Assembly (NCBI RefSeq): GCF_012034245.1
Contig: NZ_JAATEO010000025.1
Span: forward strand, 37,768 to 101,767
Direction: 5' to 3'
Length of the DNA: 64,000 nucleotides
DNA from: Micromonospora thermarum
GTDB taxonomy: Bacteria > Actinomycetota > Actinomycetes > Mycobacteriales > Micromonosporaceae
The notes under the pieces are model-generated. The model had not been told where the DNA came from. It did not search any database and saw only the letters and a list, made by a program, of their open reading frames with translations. The translations under genes were made by a program, and so were the position numbers. Below, one piece after another: positions 8,266 to 17,783 of the stretch; the stretch's first letter is position 1, and the number at the start of each line of letters is the position of its first letter.

Positions 8266-10062
8266 GTGGTAGTGGTGTCGCACTCGACTGGGAATGACTC
8301 CGCTGGGAATGAACCGTCACCGCGGACAAGCCGTCCGGCGCGGCGGCGACCCGGTGGCGTCCGGTTGCGCCTGTCGTCGGCAGTGGCGTTGACGCTGGTG
8401 TTGGCGGCCAGCGCGTGGGCGGGGCCCGGCGGGGTTGCGCTGGCCGACGGTCCGCCGGAACCGCCATCACCAGATCCTGCTCCACGACCGGGCCCGCTGT
8501 TGTGCGCGACGGAGCCCGCTCCCGCGTCGGGCAGTGAGGGGGGCGCGACGACCACTTCAGCGCCGATCACCTCGGGCAGCGAGGTGTGGAGTTTTGTGTC
8601 CGAGCCGGACCTGCATCCGATGCGGGTCACCGTGACAACACGGAAACCGGGTACGGCTGCCGGTCAGATCTTCGTCGCCCCGTACAGCTTGGAGACGGTG
8701 GTCGGCCAGACGGGGTCCCTGATCCTCGACGACGCCGGTGATCCCGTGTGGTTCCGCCCACTGCCGTACACCAACCTGCAGAACGCCGACTTCAAGGTGC
8801 AGGCCTATCACGACCCCGAGACCGGAACGTCGCAGCCGGTGCTGACCTGGTGGCAGGGGACCATCGCCATTCCGCCGACGTACACGAACCTGCCCGGCGG
8901 CTCGCCCGAGCCGGGCGGGTGCTACTACATCTACGATTCCCACTACCGCCTGCTCAAGACGGTTTCGGCGAAGAACGGCTTCGACGCGGACGAGCACGAT
9001 TTCCGGCTGACCCCGCGGGGTACCGCACTATTCATCGCGTCACGGGCCGAACCTCTGGATCTGCGGCCGTACGGGGGCCCGGAGAACGGCGCCATCCTGA
9101 ACAGCGAGATCCAGGAGGTCGACCTAGCCACGGGGAAGCTGATCTTCTCGTGGAACGTTCTGGACCATGTGGACCCGGCCGATTCCGAGGAGCCGGTCTC
9201 CAACGCGGCGTCGTCCGGCGGGGTGTGGGACGCCTACCATGTGAACTCGATCGACGAGGGCCCCGACGGCCAACTACTGATCTCGATGAGAAATATGTGG
9301 GCGGTCTACAACATCGACAAAAACAGCGGGGACGTTCTCTGGCAACTCGGCGGCCAGCAGAGCGACTTCACCCTCGGCGAGAACGCGCAGTTCTACTGGC
9401 AACACGATGCCCGATTCCGGCCGGGAAACCGGATCAGCATGTTCGACGACGGCTGCTGCGACCAACCGGGTGGCTCACCCGAGCAGCAGTCACACGGCTT
9501 GATCCTCAGTCTCGACTTCGACAGCCGCACCGCGACCGCCGAACGGACCTACTACCACGAACCCCCGCTGTACTCACAGTCGCAGGGAAACACGCAGGCG
9601 CTGGTGAACGGCAACGAGTTCGTCGGGTGGGGGCAGAACCCGTACTACTCGGAGTACGCGGCTGCGGGGAACTCTGAGAATGACGGTGCGCGGAATCTGC
9701 TCTACGACGCGAAGATGCCGGGCGACAATATCTCGTATCGAGCTTTTCGCGATGAATGGATCGGTACGCCGTACTACTCCCCGAGCGTGGCGGTCCGGGC
9801 GGACGGTGGGCAGAGCGTCGTCTACGCCTCGTGGAACGGTTCGACGCAGACCGCGGCATGGCAGGTGCTGGCCGGCCCCAACCCGGATTCCCTGTCGGTG
9901 GTGGTCGGACACGCCTCGCGGGTCGGGTTCGAGACGGCGATCGCCACCGGGAGCCGAGGACCGTACTTCCAGGTGAGGGCGCTGGACGAGGCCGGAAACG
10001 TCCTCGGGGCCTCAGCCGTCGCGAATCTCGCCAAGGGGCCACGTCGACAGGGGCTACCATGA
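8266..10062 (+). CDS. Secreted arylsulfotransferase (ASST) family protein
   Basis: About 598 residues with a long charged N-region (RRRPGG) and a hydrophobic signal core (AVALTLVLAASAWA), so it is exported. The body matches the ASST beta-propeller family: a HPMRVTVTTRKPG strand, ILDDAGDPVWF, then DADEHDFRLTPRGTALF and the conserved DAYHVNSIDEGPDG segment with its His, typical of Arylsulfotran_2 proteins. Family members transfer sulfate from phenolic esters, but many actinobacterial members have unknown activity. Three GTG codons (8266, 8272, 8275) are possible starts; none has a strong ribosome site. Codon use is less GC-biased than in flanking genes. The next gene overlaps it by ATGA. Confidence 0.75.
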   Translation: MVVVSHSTGNDSAGNEPSPRTSRPARRRPGGVRLRLSSAVALTLVLAASAWAGPGGVALADGPPEPPSPDPAPRPGPLLCATEPAPASGSEGGATTTSAPITSGSEVWSFVSEPDLHPMRVTVTTRKPGTAAGQIFVAPYSLETVVGQTGSLILDDAGDPVWFRPLPYTNLQNADFKVQAYHDPETGTSQPVLTWWQGTIAIPPTYTNLPGGSPEPGGCYYIYDSHYRLLKTVSAKNGFDADEHDFRLTPRGTALFIASRAEPLDLRPYGGPENGAILNSEIQEVDLATGKLIFSWNVLDHVDPADSEEPVSNAASSGGVWDAYHVNSIDEGPDGQLLISMRNMWAVYNIDKNSGDVLWQLGGQQSDFTLGENAQFYWQHDARFRPGNRISMFDDGCCDQPGGSPEQQSHGLILSLDFDSRTATAERTYYHEPPLYSQSQGNTQALVNGNEFVGWGQNPYYSEYAAAGNSENDGARNLLYDAKMPGDNISYRAFRDEWIGTPYYSPSVAVRADGGQSVVYASWNGSTQTAAWQVLAGPNPDSLSVVVGHASRVGFETAIATGSRGPYFQVRALDEAGNVLGASAVANLAKGPRRQGLP

Positions 10063-11387
10063 CACGCCAGACGATGCTGTGGCTACACGGTGGCCGGTAC
10101 CGGCGCGGATTCGCGGTCCTGCTGCTTGTCGCGGCGCTTCTCAGCACCGGCTCCGTCGCCCCGTCGTGGAGTTCCGACAACGGTCCAACCGGCATCGCCG
10201 AGGCGACCTCCGACGGGGACGTGGTCGGTACTCCCACACCCCTGCGCAATGTGCCCTCGGTGATCGCCGACGTGGCCGACGGCGAACTGATCGTCTACCG
10301 TATGCCGGGCATCCAGGGAGGACAGATCAATGCTACGGCCATGCTGTTCCTCCCCGAGCAGCAGCCCCCGGAAGGTGGCTGGCCACTCGTGGTCTGGGGC
10401 CACGGCACCGTCGGATGGGCACCCGAGTGTGCCCCGAGCGTCCAACTCCAGGAACACGGCAGGTGGGCCGACGGGCCGAACGCCGCCCTGCTGGCGGCCA
10501 TTCTGAAGATGAACATCGCCGTGGTCGCTCCGGACTACGAAGGGCTGGGCCCGGTGGCCGACGGCGTCCCGGAGGGGCACGGCTACTACGAGCTGTCCAG
10601 CGAAGGAAACTCCATGATCTTCGCCGCGGTGGCCGCGCAGCGATATCTCGGCGACCGGTTGTCGGGCCAGTGGGTGCCGGCCGGATGGTCGGAAGGAGGC
10701 TTCGCGGCGCTGGCTGCCGCGTACTACTCCGACAAGGCCGCGAAGGCGGATCCCGACCTGGAGTACCGCGGCACCATCGCCCTGGCCCCGGTTCCGGATG
10801 TGCCCGCCATGAGCACGATCCTGTGGGACGACATCGACAGGGCCTCCCAATCCGGACTTCCGCCGACGGAACACCAAATCGAACAGCTCGTCTTCGCCAA
10901 CGCAGAAACCATCTACTTCACCAGGACCCAACGGTACGCAGGCTATGCCATCGACCCCACCGTGATCTACGGCCCGAACATGCTGAAGCTCTACCGCGAA
11001 AACTGGCGCACCTGCCTGGACGACCTGAACACCCTGGTCAAGCAGGACATCCAGAACTACCTGGACGCGTCCCCTTCCCACCGCCTGACCACGTATCCAG
11101 GCATCCGCGGCGACACGCCGAGCTCTCTTCCCGAGAACAGGCGTTTCTACGGGGAGAACCAGGGCAGGCTTGAAAACTCGACACTGCCGGGGTCGATCCT
11201 CTGGCTGTACGGGACCGAGGACATCACCAGCCCGGCTACGATCACCTACAACGTCGTCAACAGGATGCTGATCAACGACAACGACATCAACCTCGCCGTG
11301 CTCGAAGGGGCGGGCCACTACGACGTCCCCACTGTCGGAAGACCGCTGGTCCAGGCCCGGCTGAGGCAACTCTTCGGGATCAAGTGA
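10059..11387 (+). CDS. Secreted alpha/beta hydrolase (secretory lipase-like)
   Basis: 442 residues. A signal sequence (residues 10-33, FAVLLLVAALLSTGSV) is followed by an alpha/beta hydrolase of the secretory-lipase/cutinase-like type. It has the oxyanion strand PLVVWGHGTVG, the nucleophile in GWSEGG (Ser211), the acid in LYGTEDITSP and the base in EGAGHYDVP. Lipases of this group act on esters outside the cell. The ATG overlaps the stop of the ASST gene (ATGA), so the two secreted proteins are made together. That suggests they act on the same substrate, for instance a sulfated or esterified phenolic, but this is inference. It has the same lower-GC codon style as its partner. Confidence 0.8.
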   Translation: MTRQTMLWLHGGRYRRGFAVLLLVAALLSTGSVAPSWSSDNGPTGIAEATSDGDVVGTPTPLRNVPSVIADVADGELIVYRMPGIQGGQINATAMLFLPEQQPPEGGWPLVVWGHGTVGWAPECAPSVQLQEHGRWADGPNAALLAAILKMNIAVVAPDYEGLGPVADGVPEGHGYYELSSEGNSMIFAAVAAQRYLGDRLSGQWVPAGWSEGGFAALAAAYYSDKAAKADPDLEYRGTIALAPVPDVPAMSTILWDDIDRASQSGLPPTEHQIEQLVFANAETIYFTRTQRYAGYAIDPTVIYGPNMLKLYRENWRTCLDDLNTLVKQDIQNYLDASPSHRLTTYPGIRGDTPSSLPENRRFYGENQGRLENSTLPGSILWLYGTEDITSPATITYNVVNRMLINDNDINLAVLEGAGHYDVPTVGRPLVQARLRQLFGIK

Positions 11388-11523
11388 GCCACCCCGGCAC
11401 AAAACCATGACCCGGCCCCGCCGGCAAACCGCACCGCCGTGAGCACCGCCCGGGGACGCTCTGCCGCAGGTAGGTCATCGAGGCGTCCATCGTCAGGTGA
11501 CCTGGGGTGCCGCCACCACTTAG

Positions 11524-12071
11524 GTGAACCACTACGGCGACGACTCCGACGAGGTCCATTGGGTGGTGGAGGACTCTCAGGGCACCGTCACCCGGAACGT
11601 GTCCGGCCCGGACGGCGACCGGACGCTTCCACATCGGCCACCGGCGACGTACGGCTGCACCTGGTGGGGCTGCACGGCGACGTCAACGTCACCATCGACC
11701 CCGCTCTCACCGAACCGGAACTGTTGGCGCTGCTGAACGCGTTGACGGCCGTCGGCGTCGAACAGGGCATCGGAGTGCCACCGGTGCGCGCCCCGCGTTC
11801 CGACCCGGGACGGCCGGAGCTGGTGGATCTCTTCGTACCGCCCGCTGCCCGGCTTGCCGGTGCCGCGGTGACCGCCGACCGGGTCCGGGAGGCGATCGAC
11901 GGGATGGAGCCCGACGAGCTGGTGCTCGCCGCGACCGTGCCGGCGGCGCCCGCGGTACAGCGGGACCGGCAGGTCGTCGTCCGGGCGCTCGGCAGGGTGG
12001 TGCGGGAGTTCGAGGTGCGGGCGGCCGGTGAGGAGGGGGTCCGGATATGGGTGATCAGGCAGGGCGGCTGA
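11524..12071 (+). pseudogene. Hypothetical protein, apparently frameshifted
   Basis: Two frames look coding. From the GTG at 11524 one frame gives MNHYGDDSDEVHWVVEDSQG and stays protein-like to about 11625. From about 11640 a second frame gives VRLHLVGLHGDVNVTIDP through to IWVIRQGG at 12071. A one-base change near 11625-11640 would join them into a protein of about 180 residues. If the second part is made alone, GTG 11664 is the only nearby start. No signal, membrane segment or known motif is seen and I do not recognise the family. It converges on the glycosyltransferase gene. Confidence 0.4.
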
Positions 12072-12085
12072 GCTGGCGGGTCGGG

Positions 12086-13666
12086 TCAGCGGGGGCGGCG
12101 GCTCACCCTGCGGCGGACCTGGGCGAGGACGCGGTTCGGGGTCACCGGCACCACGGAGACCATCAGCCGGCCGGACTCGTCGACGACCGGCGTGATCACG
12201 TACAGCCGGGCGCCGCGCCGGCGCACCAGCGGTGCGGTAGCCCGCAGTCGGGGTGCCCGCAGGGCGGCGGAGCCACCCGCCCCGGTGGCGCGGTGCAGAC
12301 CCTGGGCGAGCCCCGGGTCGAACTCGCCGACCTGGGCGGACACGGCCCGCCGCTGGCCGGTGGGCCGGGTCGCGGCGATCAGGTCGGCGGCGCGGAACCG
12401 GATCCGCAGCGTGGTCCCGTCCGGGCCGGCGGTCACCGTCTCGGTGTCGGCGAGGATCTCCTCGGCGCTGACGCTGAGCGGCGGGAGATCCGGCACGGGC
12501 GTCGTCGCGGTCACGGTGAGTACCCGCTCGCCCCGCCGGTCGGTCTCCCAGCCGAGGCCGGTGACGTCCAGCTTCGCGACCCAGTCCGGCGCCGTGGTGA
12601 CGTCGAAGCAGGAGTCGGGCACGCCGGCGCGGAACCCCGGATAGGCGGCGTACCGGCGGCCGTCCTCGACGATCGTGGGGGGCACCCCCGTGCGGGCGTC
12701 CTGGCGGATCACGGCGAGCAGGTCGTCGAGGCTGCCGTCGCGGGTCAGGGCGAGCCGGATGCGCGTCTCGGCGTTCAACTCGCCCGCGATGTCGTCGGTG
12801 AGGTACGCGGCCACGAGGCGCCCGATGGCGTCGTGCACCCGCTGCTGGGTGTCGCGGTCCAGCCGTAGCAGGTCGTCCTCCAGCAGCTTGGCGATCTCGT
12901 GGTCGAAACGCCGGGCCATGACGGCGTCCCGCTGCTTGCCGGGGCCGATCAGGTCGGCCACGAACGCGGTGGTCGCCTCGACGGTGCGCAGCCGGTCGAG
13001 GTGCCGGCTCAGGTACGTGATGTTGGTGGCGCTGAACCGGCGGACGGCGTAGTAGAACTCGTAGTCCGCCAGCACCGAGATGCGCCGCGCCCGGTAGCAC
13101 GCCTCCAGCGTGAACGGGAGGTCGCTGCCGAGGGGCAGGTCCTCCCGGTAGCGGATCCGGTGCCGTTCCAGCAGGTCGCGGCGGAACAGCTTGGTGTTGG
13201 CCAGCGACCGGGGCAGCGGCGAGTCGAACAGGTCCACGTCGACCTGGTTGGCCGCGAAGATGTCCTGGTAGATGTGTCGACTGTTGACGCCGACCACCTT
13301 GCCGAGCACGACGTCGGAGCCCCACTCGTCGGCGGCGGTGACCAGCCGTTCCAGGGCTTCGGGGCCGAGGTGGTCGTCGGCGCCGACGAAGAAGACGTAC
13401 CGGCCGGTGGCGGCGTCGAGCGCCCGGTTGCACGGGCCGGCGGGGCCGCCGGAGTTGGCCTGGTGGATGACGGTGAACACGCCGGGGTACCGGGCGGCGA
13501 ACCGGTCCAGTTCGGCGCCGCTGCGGTCGGTGGACCCGTCGTCCACGGCCACAACCTGCAGCCGGTCCAGCCCGATCGTCTGCCCCACGAGGGAGTCGAG
13601 GCAGCCGGTCAGGTACGGCATGGTGTTGTAGACCGGCACCACCACGCTGACGTCGGGCGTGCTCAC
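12086..13666 (-). CDS. Glycosyltransferase family 2 with long C-terminal extension
   Basis: 526 residues. The first 110 are a GT-A fold: VSVVVPVYNTMPYLTGCLDS, VVAVDDGSTDRS, then YVFFVGADDHLGPEAL, where the usual DxD is GADD. The middle carries an acceptor-site helix region. The last 200 residues form a beta-rich domain (DLPPLSVSAEEILAD and onward) as found in actinobacterial teichoic-acid or galactan-type glycosyltransferases. The same frame stays open far upstream, but the real start is the GTG that overlaps the stop of the upstream glycosyltransferase (GTGA). It probably extends a cell-surface glycan together with that partner. Confidence 0.85.
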   Translation of the reverse strand: MSTPDVSVVVPVYNTMPYLTGCLDSLVGQTIGLDRLQVVAVDDGSTDRSGAELDRFAARYPGVFTVIHQANSGGPAGPCNRALDAATGRYVFFVGADDHLGPEALERLVTAADEWGSDVVLGKVVGVNSRHIYQDIFAANQVDVDLFDSPLPRSLANTKLFRRDLLERHRIRYREDLPLGSDLPFTLEACYRARRISVLADYEFYYAVRRFSATNITYLSRHLDRLRTVEATTAFVADLIGPGKQRDAVMARRFDHEIAKLLEDDLLRLDRDTQQRVHDAIGRLVAAYLTDDIAGELNAETRIRLALTRDGSLDDLLAVIRQDARTGVPPTIVEDGRRYAAYPGFRAGVPDSCFDVTTAPDWVAKLDVTGLGWETDRRGERVLTVTATTPVPDLPPLSVSAEEILADTETVTAGPDGTTLRIRFRAADLIAATRPTGQRRAVSAQVGEFDPGLAQGLHRATGAGGSAALRAPRLRATAPLVRRRGARLYVITPVVDESGRLMVSVVPVTPNRVLAQVRRRVSRRPR

Positions 13667-15027
13667 GGCGCCTCCACCGGGGTGCGCGCCCCGGCACCGG
13701 CCAGCAGCCGGCGGTAGAGCGCGTCGAGGCGGTCGGCCTGCGCCTCCCACGTCCAGCCGGGCAGCGGCGAGTCGGGGCCGTCGTAGACCTGGCGGTAGCG
13801 CTGCGGGTCGGCGAGCACGGCCCGCACCGCGCGGGCCAGGTCGGCGGCGTCGCGGGCGCGGAACACCTCGCCCTGCCCGGTCGCGCGGACGGTGTCGGCC
13901 ATCGTGCGGACGTCGCTGACCACGACCGGCAGCCGCGCGTGTGCGTACTCGAAGAACTTGGTGATCAGGGCGATCTCGTGGTTCGGCCAGTGGTGGAGCG
14001 GGATCAGGCCCACGTCGGCGGCGCTGAGGAAGGCGCTCACCTGTCCGTGCGGCACGTACGGCACGGGGTGCAGCCGCTCCGCCACGCCGAGCCGGTCGGC
14101 GAGGGCCCGCAGGTGGCGGACGTACGGCGCGGCCGGGTCGGCGACCACCAGCGCGAGGTGGGCATCGGGCAACCGGGGCAGCGCCTCGACCACGGTGGCC
14201 ACCCCGCGCTGCTGGGTGAGCGTGCCGCTGTAGACGAGCAGCGGGGTCTGCGGGCCGATCCCGCAGAGGTGACGCAGGTCGGGCACCTCCGCTCCGTCCG
14301 GCGTCGAATCTGCTGACGTCGGGGCGTTGAGCAGCACGGTCGGGCGCTCCGCCAGCCGGTGCTCCTCCCGGAGCAGGTCGGCCAGGTCCTCCGAGACGGT
14401 CACCACCGCGTCGGTGTGCGACACGTACTCCCGCACGTACGCGAGATGGGCCGGCAGCCAGCGCACGTTGTCGCGGCGGGGCTTCGCGCCGGGCAGCCAC
14501 TCGTGCGCGTCCCACACGAGCTTCACGTCCCGGCCGGCGGCCCGCGCCCGGTCCACCGCGCGCGCGGCCACGCCGAGCATCCGGAAGTCGTGGGCGTGGA
14601 TCAGGTCCGGCGCCAGGGCGTCGAGCACCGGCCCGAACACCCGCTCGTACGTCCACAGCCCCGGTTCCAGGCGCCGCCACGCCCGGTCGCCGGAGACCGT
14701 ACGCCACAGGAGGACCTGGGCGTGCTCGACCGGCCGCCGGGCCAGCCGGGCCACCCGCAGCACCGGCCCGCCCCGGGCGACCAGCCGCTGGCGCAGCGTG
14801 CGCCGCCCGCCGGCGGGCGTCCCGCCGCCCATCGGCAGCACGCGGACGTGTGCGTCGCCGAGCCGCCACTCCCGCTCGACGTCGGCGCAGCCCAGCAGGG
14901 TGACGTCCCAGCCCGCGTCGGCGGCCGAGCGGGCAGCCTTCTGCACCCGGGAGTCGCCGTCCACCCCGTTGTCCACGAGCATGACCACCCGGCCACCGCC
15001 GGCCGCGGTGACACCGTCGAGCTGCAC
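13663..15027 (-). CDS. Glycosyltransferase family 4
   Basis: 454 residues with a GT-B fold. The N-terminal domain opens VVMLVDNGVDGDSRVQKAAR, a signature of group-1 transferases that follow a polar acceptor. The C-terminal nucleotide-sugar domain has LVYSGTLTQQRG, AFLSAADVGLIPL and a late E-x7-E-type region (HEIALITKFFEYAHARLPVV). It is first of a two-gene operon with the family-2 enzyme, read away from the second glycosyltransferase pair. The ATG at 15027 has no strong ribosome site. A start at the internal MLVDNG Met is possible and would lose about 14 residues. Sugar and linkage are unknown. Confidence 0.85.
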   Translation of the reverse strand: MQLDGVTAAGGGRVVMLVDNGVDGDSRVQKAARSAADAGWDVTLLGCADVEREWRLGDAHVRVLPMGGGTPAGGRRTLRQRLVARGGPVLRVARLARRPVEHAQVLLWRTVSGDRAWRRLEPGLWTYERVFGPVLDALAPDLIHAHDFRMLGVAARAVDRARAAGRDVKLVWDAHEWLPGAKPRRDNVRWLPAHLAYVREYVSHTDAVVTVSEDLADLLREEHRLAERPTVLLNAPTSADSTPDGAEVPDLRHLCGIGPQTPLLVYSGTLTQQRGVATVVEALPRLPDAHLALVVADPAAPYVRHLRALADRLGVAERLHPVPYVPHGQVSAFLSAADVGLIPLHHWPNHEIALITKFFEYAHARLPVVVSDVRTMADTVRATGQGEVFRARDAADLARAVRAVLADPQRYRQVYDGPDSPLPGWTWEAQADRLDALYRRLLAGAGARTPVEAP

Positions 15028-15274
15028 GAATTGTTCTCCGATTCCTCACGTCAGCGGATGCCCGGCGAGTGTACGGCAGTTCGGGCACCGGAATCGTTCC
15101 ACCGCCGCGCTTTTCCGCCACTCGACAGTTCGGCCACGAGCTGATTCCCGGCCGTATACGCTCTGGTCATCTACGTCTTACCGGCGTTTTTCCTTAGGCC
15201 GGTTAGGTCATGCGCAAAGCCTCGACCGGCATCCGATGCCGCCCATTCGCCGGCTCCCGAGGAAACCGCAATCA

Positions 15275-16315
15275 ATGCGTAAGCGGGTATTCATGTCGCG
15301 TACACCTGACGTCAGCGTGGTCATCCCGACGTGCGACCGGCCGGACCTGGTGAGCCGCGCGGTCCGCAGCGCCCTCGCCCAGTCGGTGGCGGAGATCGAG
15401 GTCCTCGTCGTGGTCGACGGTGCGGACGCCGACACGCAGGCCGCCCTCGCCGCGATCCCCGACCCGCGCCTGCGCGTGCTGCCGCTGCCCCAGCGGGGTG
15501 GCGCGCCGAACGCCCGCAACGTCGGCGTCCAGGCTGCCCGCGCCCGCTGGACGGCGTTCCTCGACGACGACGACGAGTGGCTGCCTCGCAAGCTGGAGGT
15601 GCAACTCGCGCTCGCCGCCACCGCGACCGTCGCGTCCCCGATCGTCGCCAGCCGCCTGGTGAACCGCACCCCGCGCGCCGAGTTCGTGCTGCCCCGCCGG
15701 CTGCCGAAGCCGGGCGAGCCGGTCTGCGAGTACCTCACCGTGCGCCGGGGCCTCTTCCACGGGGACGGCTTCATCCAGACCTCGACGATCATGGCGCCCA
15801 CCGAGCTGCTGCGCCGCGTCCCGTTCACCGTCGGCCTGCGCCGGCAGCAGGAGCTGGACTGGACGCTGCGGGCACTCGCGCACGACGACGTACGGCTGCT
15901 GATGGCGCCCGAGCCGCTCGTGCTGTGGCACCAGGACGAGGACCGGCCGCGGATCAGCCTCTCCTCCCCCTGGGCGGCGCAGCTGGAGTGGCTGCGGTCC
16001 AGCCGCCCCCTGCTCACCCCACGGGCGTACGCGGCCGTCGCGCTGAGCGTCGTCGGCTCGATGGCGGCCACCACCCGCGACCCGCGGGTCTTCCGGACCG
16101 TGCTCGCCGACGCCCGCCGGTACGGCCGCCCGGGTGCCATCGACTACCTGACGTACCTGCAGATCTGGCTGATCCCGCCGCAGCTCCGGCACGCCCTGCG
16201 AGACCGGATCCTGGACCGCCGTCGCCGCCCGACCCGGTCCACCCCGCCGGGCGCCGCCGGGTCGCCCCGGCCCGCCGCGCCGGACCTCGCCGCCGCCGAC
16301 TCCGGGAACCCGTGA
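15275..16315 (+). CDS. Glycosyltransferase family 2
   Basis: 346 residues. The GT-A core is DVSVVIPTCDRPDLVSRAVR, VVDGADADTQ, RGGAPNARNVGVQAAR and WTAFLDDDDEWLP with the metal-binding Asp cluster. The frame is open far upstream, but ATG 15275 has GAGGAAA at a good distance. A second in-frame ATG at 15293 would remove six residues. It stands divergent to the other glycosyltransferase pair and three bases before the next glycosyltransferase, so all four probably serve one surface polysaccharide or glycolipid. The proline- and arginine-rich tail after residue 315 looks disordered. Confidence 0.85.
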   Translation: MRKRVFMSRTPDVSVVIPTCDRPDLVSRAVRSALAQSVAEIEVLVVVDGADADTQAALAAIPDPRLRVLPLPQRGGAPNARNVGVQAARARWTAFLDDDDEWLPRKLEVQLALAATATVASPIVASRLVNRTPRAEFVLPRRLPKPGEPVCEYLTVRRGLFHGDGFIQTSTIMAPTELLRRVPFTVGLRRQQELDWTLRALAHDDVRLLMAPEPLVLWHQDEDRPRISLSSPWAAQLEWLRSSRPLLTPRAYAAVALSVVGSMAATTRDPRVFRTVLADARRYGRPGAIDYLTYLQIWLIPPQLRHALRDRILDRRRRPTRSTPPGAAGSPRPAAPDLAAADSGNP

Positions 16316-16318
16316 CCC

Positions 16319-17455
16319 GTGCCGCACGCTGAACGGGTGCCCCACGTCGTCATCTGGCGCAGCCACCTGCTGGCCGGCTCCGAGACGTTCATCCGCAACC
16401 AGGCCGACGCGCTGACGGCCTGGCGCGCCACCTACCTCGGCGCGGTGCGGGTCGCGTCGACGCTGACCCGCGACACCGACGTGGTCGCGTTCGGCGACAC
16501 CGGCCGGGACCGGCGGGCCCTGCTCGCGCTGAAGGCCACCGGCCGGTCAGCCCGGCTCACCCGGCTGCTGCGACGGCTCCGGCCGGCACTGGTGCACGCC
16601 CACTTCGGCAACGACGGGTGGCTGATCAGCCGCACCGCCGCCGACCTGGGCATTCCGCTGGTCGTCACGGTGCACGGCCAGGACGTCACCCGCCAGCCGG
16701 CCCTCCCGGGGCTGCGCGGCGCCCGCCAGCGGCACAACCTGCGGGTGGCGTTCGACCGGGCGGCGCTCGTCGTGGCGGTCAGCGAGTTCATCCGCGACCG
16801 GGCGGTCGCCCTCGGCGCGGATCCGGCGAAGGTCCGCGTGCACCACACCGGCGTGCCCGTCCCGCCCCTCCCGGCGCCCACCCCGCCGGTGTGGAACGTG
16901 GCGTTCGTCGGCCGGTTCGTCGAGAAGAAGGGCGTCGACGACCTGGTCGAGGCGCTGGGGCTGCTGCGGCCCCGGCGGCCCCGGGCACTGTTCATCGGCA
17001 CCGGGCCGCTGGAGGGGGCGCTGCGCGCCCGCGCCGCCCAGCTCGGCCTCGACGCCACCTTCCTCGGCGCGCAGCCACCGGAGGTGGCGGCCGGTCACCT
17101 GGCGCGGTCGGCGCTGCTCGCCGCACCGTCGAGGACCGCGGCGGACGGCGACTCCGAGGGGCTGCCCACCACCGTCCTGGAGGCGGCGAGCCTCGGCGTG
17201 CCGGTGGTGGCGACGCACCACAGCGGCATCCCGGAGGCGGTCGTGCACGGCGAGACCGGCCTGCTCGGCGCCGAGGGCGACCGGGCCGCGCTCGCCGACA
17301 ACATCGCCCGCCTGCTCGCCGACGACGCCCTGCGGCGGCGGCTCGGCGGCCAGGCCCGCCGGCACGTCGAGGACCGCTTCGACCTGCACAAGCAGACCCG
17401 ACGGCTGGAGAAGCTGTACGACGCCGTCGCCGAGCGGCACCCGTCCTCGCGGTAA
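16319..17455 (+). CDS. Glycosyltransferase family 4
   Basis: 378 residues, GT-B fold. It starts PHVVIWRSHLLAGSETFIRNQ, typical of colanic/exopolysaccharide transferases of the WcaL/EpsD type. It continues LVHAHFGNDGWL and VVTVHGQDVT, then VAFVGRFVEKKGVDDLVEAL and the donor-site DSEGLPTTVLEAASLGVPVV with the paired Glu residues. All catalytic landmarks are present. The GTG start lies three bases after the previous stop, so it is co-transcribed with the family-2 enzyme. No flippase, polymerase or sugar-nucleotide synthesis gene is beside it, so the complete pathway must lie elsewhere. Confidence 0.87.
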   Translation: MPHAERVPHVVIWRSHLLAGSETFIRNQADALTAWRATYLGAVRVASTLTRDTDVVAFGDTGRDRRALLALKATGRSARLTRLLRRLRPALVHAHFGNDGWLISRTAADLGIPLVVTVHGQDVTRQPALPGLRGARQRHNLRVAFDRAALVVAVSEFIRDRAVALGADPAKVRVHHTGVPVPPLPAPTPPVWNVAFVGRFVEKKGVDDLVEALGLLRPRRPRALFIGTGPLEGALRARAAQLGLDATFLGAQPPEVAAGHLARSALLAAPSRTAADGDSEGLPTTVLEAASLGVPVVATHHSGIPEAVVHGETGLLGAEGDRAALADNIARLLADDALRRRLGGQARRHVEDRFDLHKQTRRLEKLYDAVAERHPSSR

Positions 17456-17636
17456 CCCCACGCAGCACGGACGCGACGGCCCCACGCCGGCCGGTCACGT
17501 CGTCGAACGCTGCCTCCGGACGGTTCGCCGACCGCCCACCTGACCGCCCCCTCGCCGTCGGTGAGGAGGCGGAGGCCGGTTCGCCGGTACGGCCACCAGG
17601 GCCCGGAGCAGGGACGCCCGCAGGCCAATCGAGATA

Positions 17637-17665
17637 TTGACATGCGAAGGCAACCCGCCGGTAAC
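17637..17665 (+). promoter_or_regulatory. Candidate vegetative promoter of lipase gene
   Basis: TTGACA at 17637-17642 is followed 17 bases later by GGTAAC (17660-17665), overlapping TAACAT. This is a close match to actinobacterial housekeeping promoters. It lies in the 328-bp gap before the secreted lipase, leaving a leader of about 115 nt. Nothing else could be supported in that gap. Confidence 0.4.
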
Positions 17666-17783
17666 ATTCGCGCACCCTCGGAACGGCGCGGGTCCTCCCC
17701 CGAACCCGCGTCGATTCGCCGTGGCGCCGAATCGCGGCCAGCGAGCAGCTCGCGGGCCGCGCACCCCCGGAAGGACCGCCCCC

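Noticed and set aside
12086..15121. A single minus-strand frame open for over 1000 codons
   Set aside because: Only the part up to GTG 13666 encodes the family-2 glycosyltransferase. The upstream part lies in an alternate frame of the family-4 glycosyltransferase and is Arg/Ala/Gly-rich shadow.
14327..15274. Forward extension of the glycosyltransferase at 15275
   Set aside because: It is antisense to the family-4 glycosyltransferase and has Ser/Arg-rich shadow composition. ATG 15275 has its own ribosome site.
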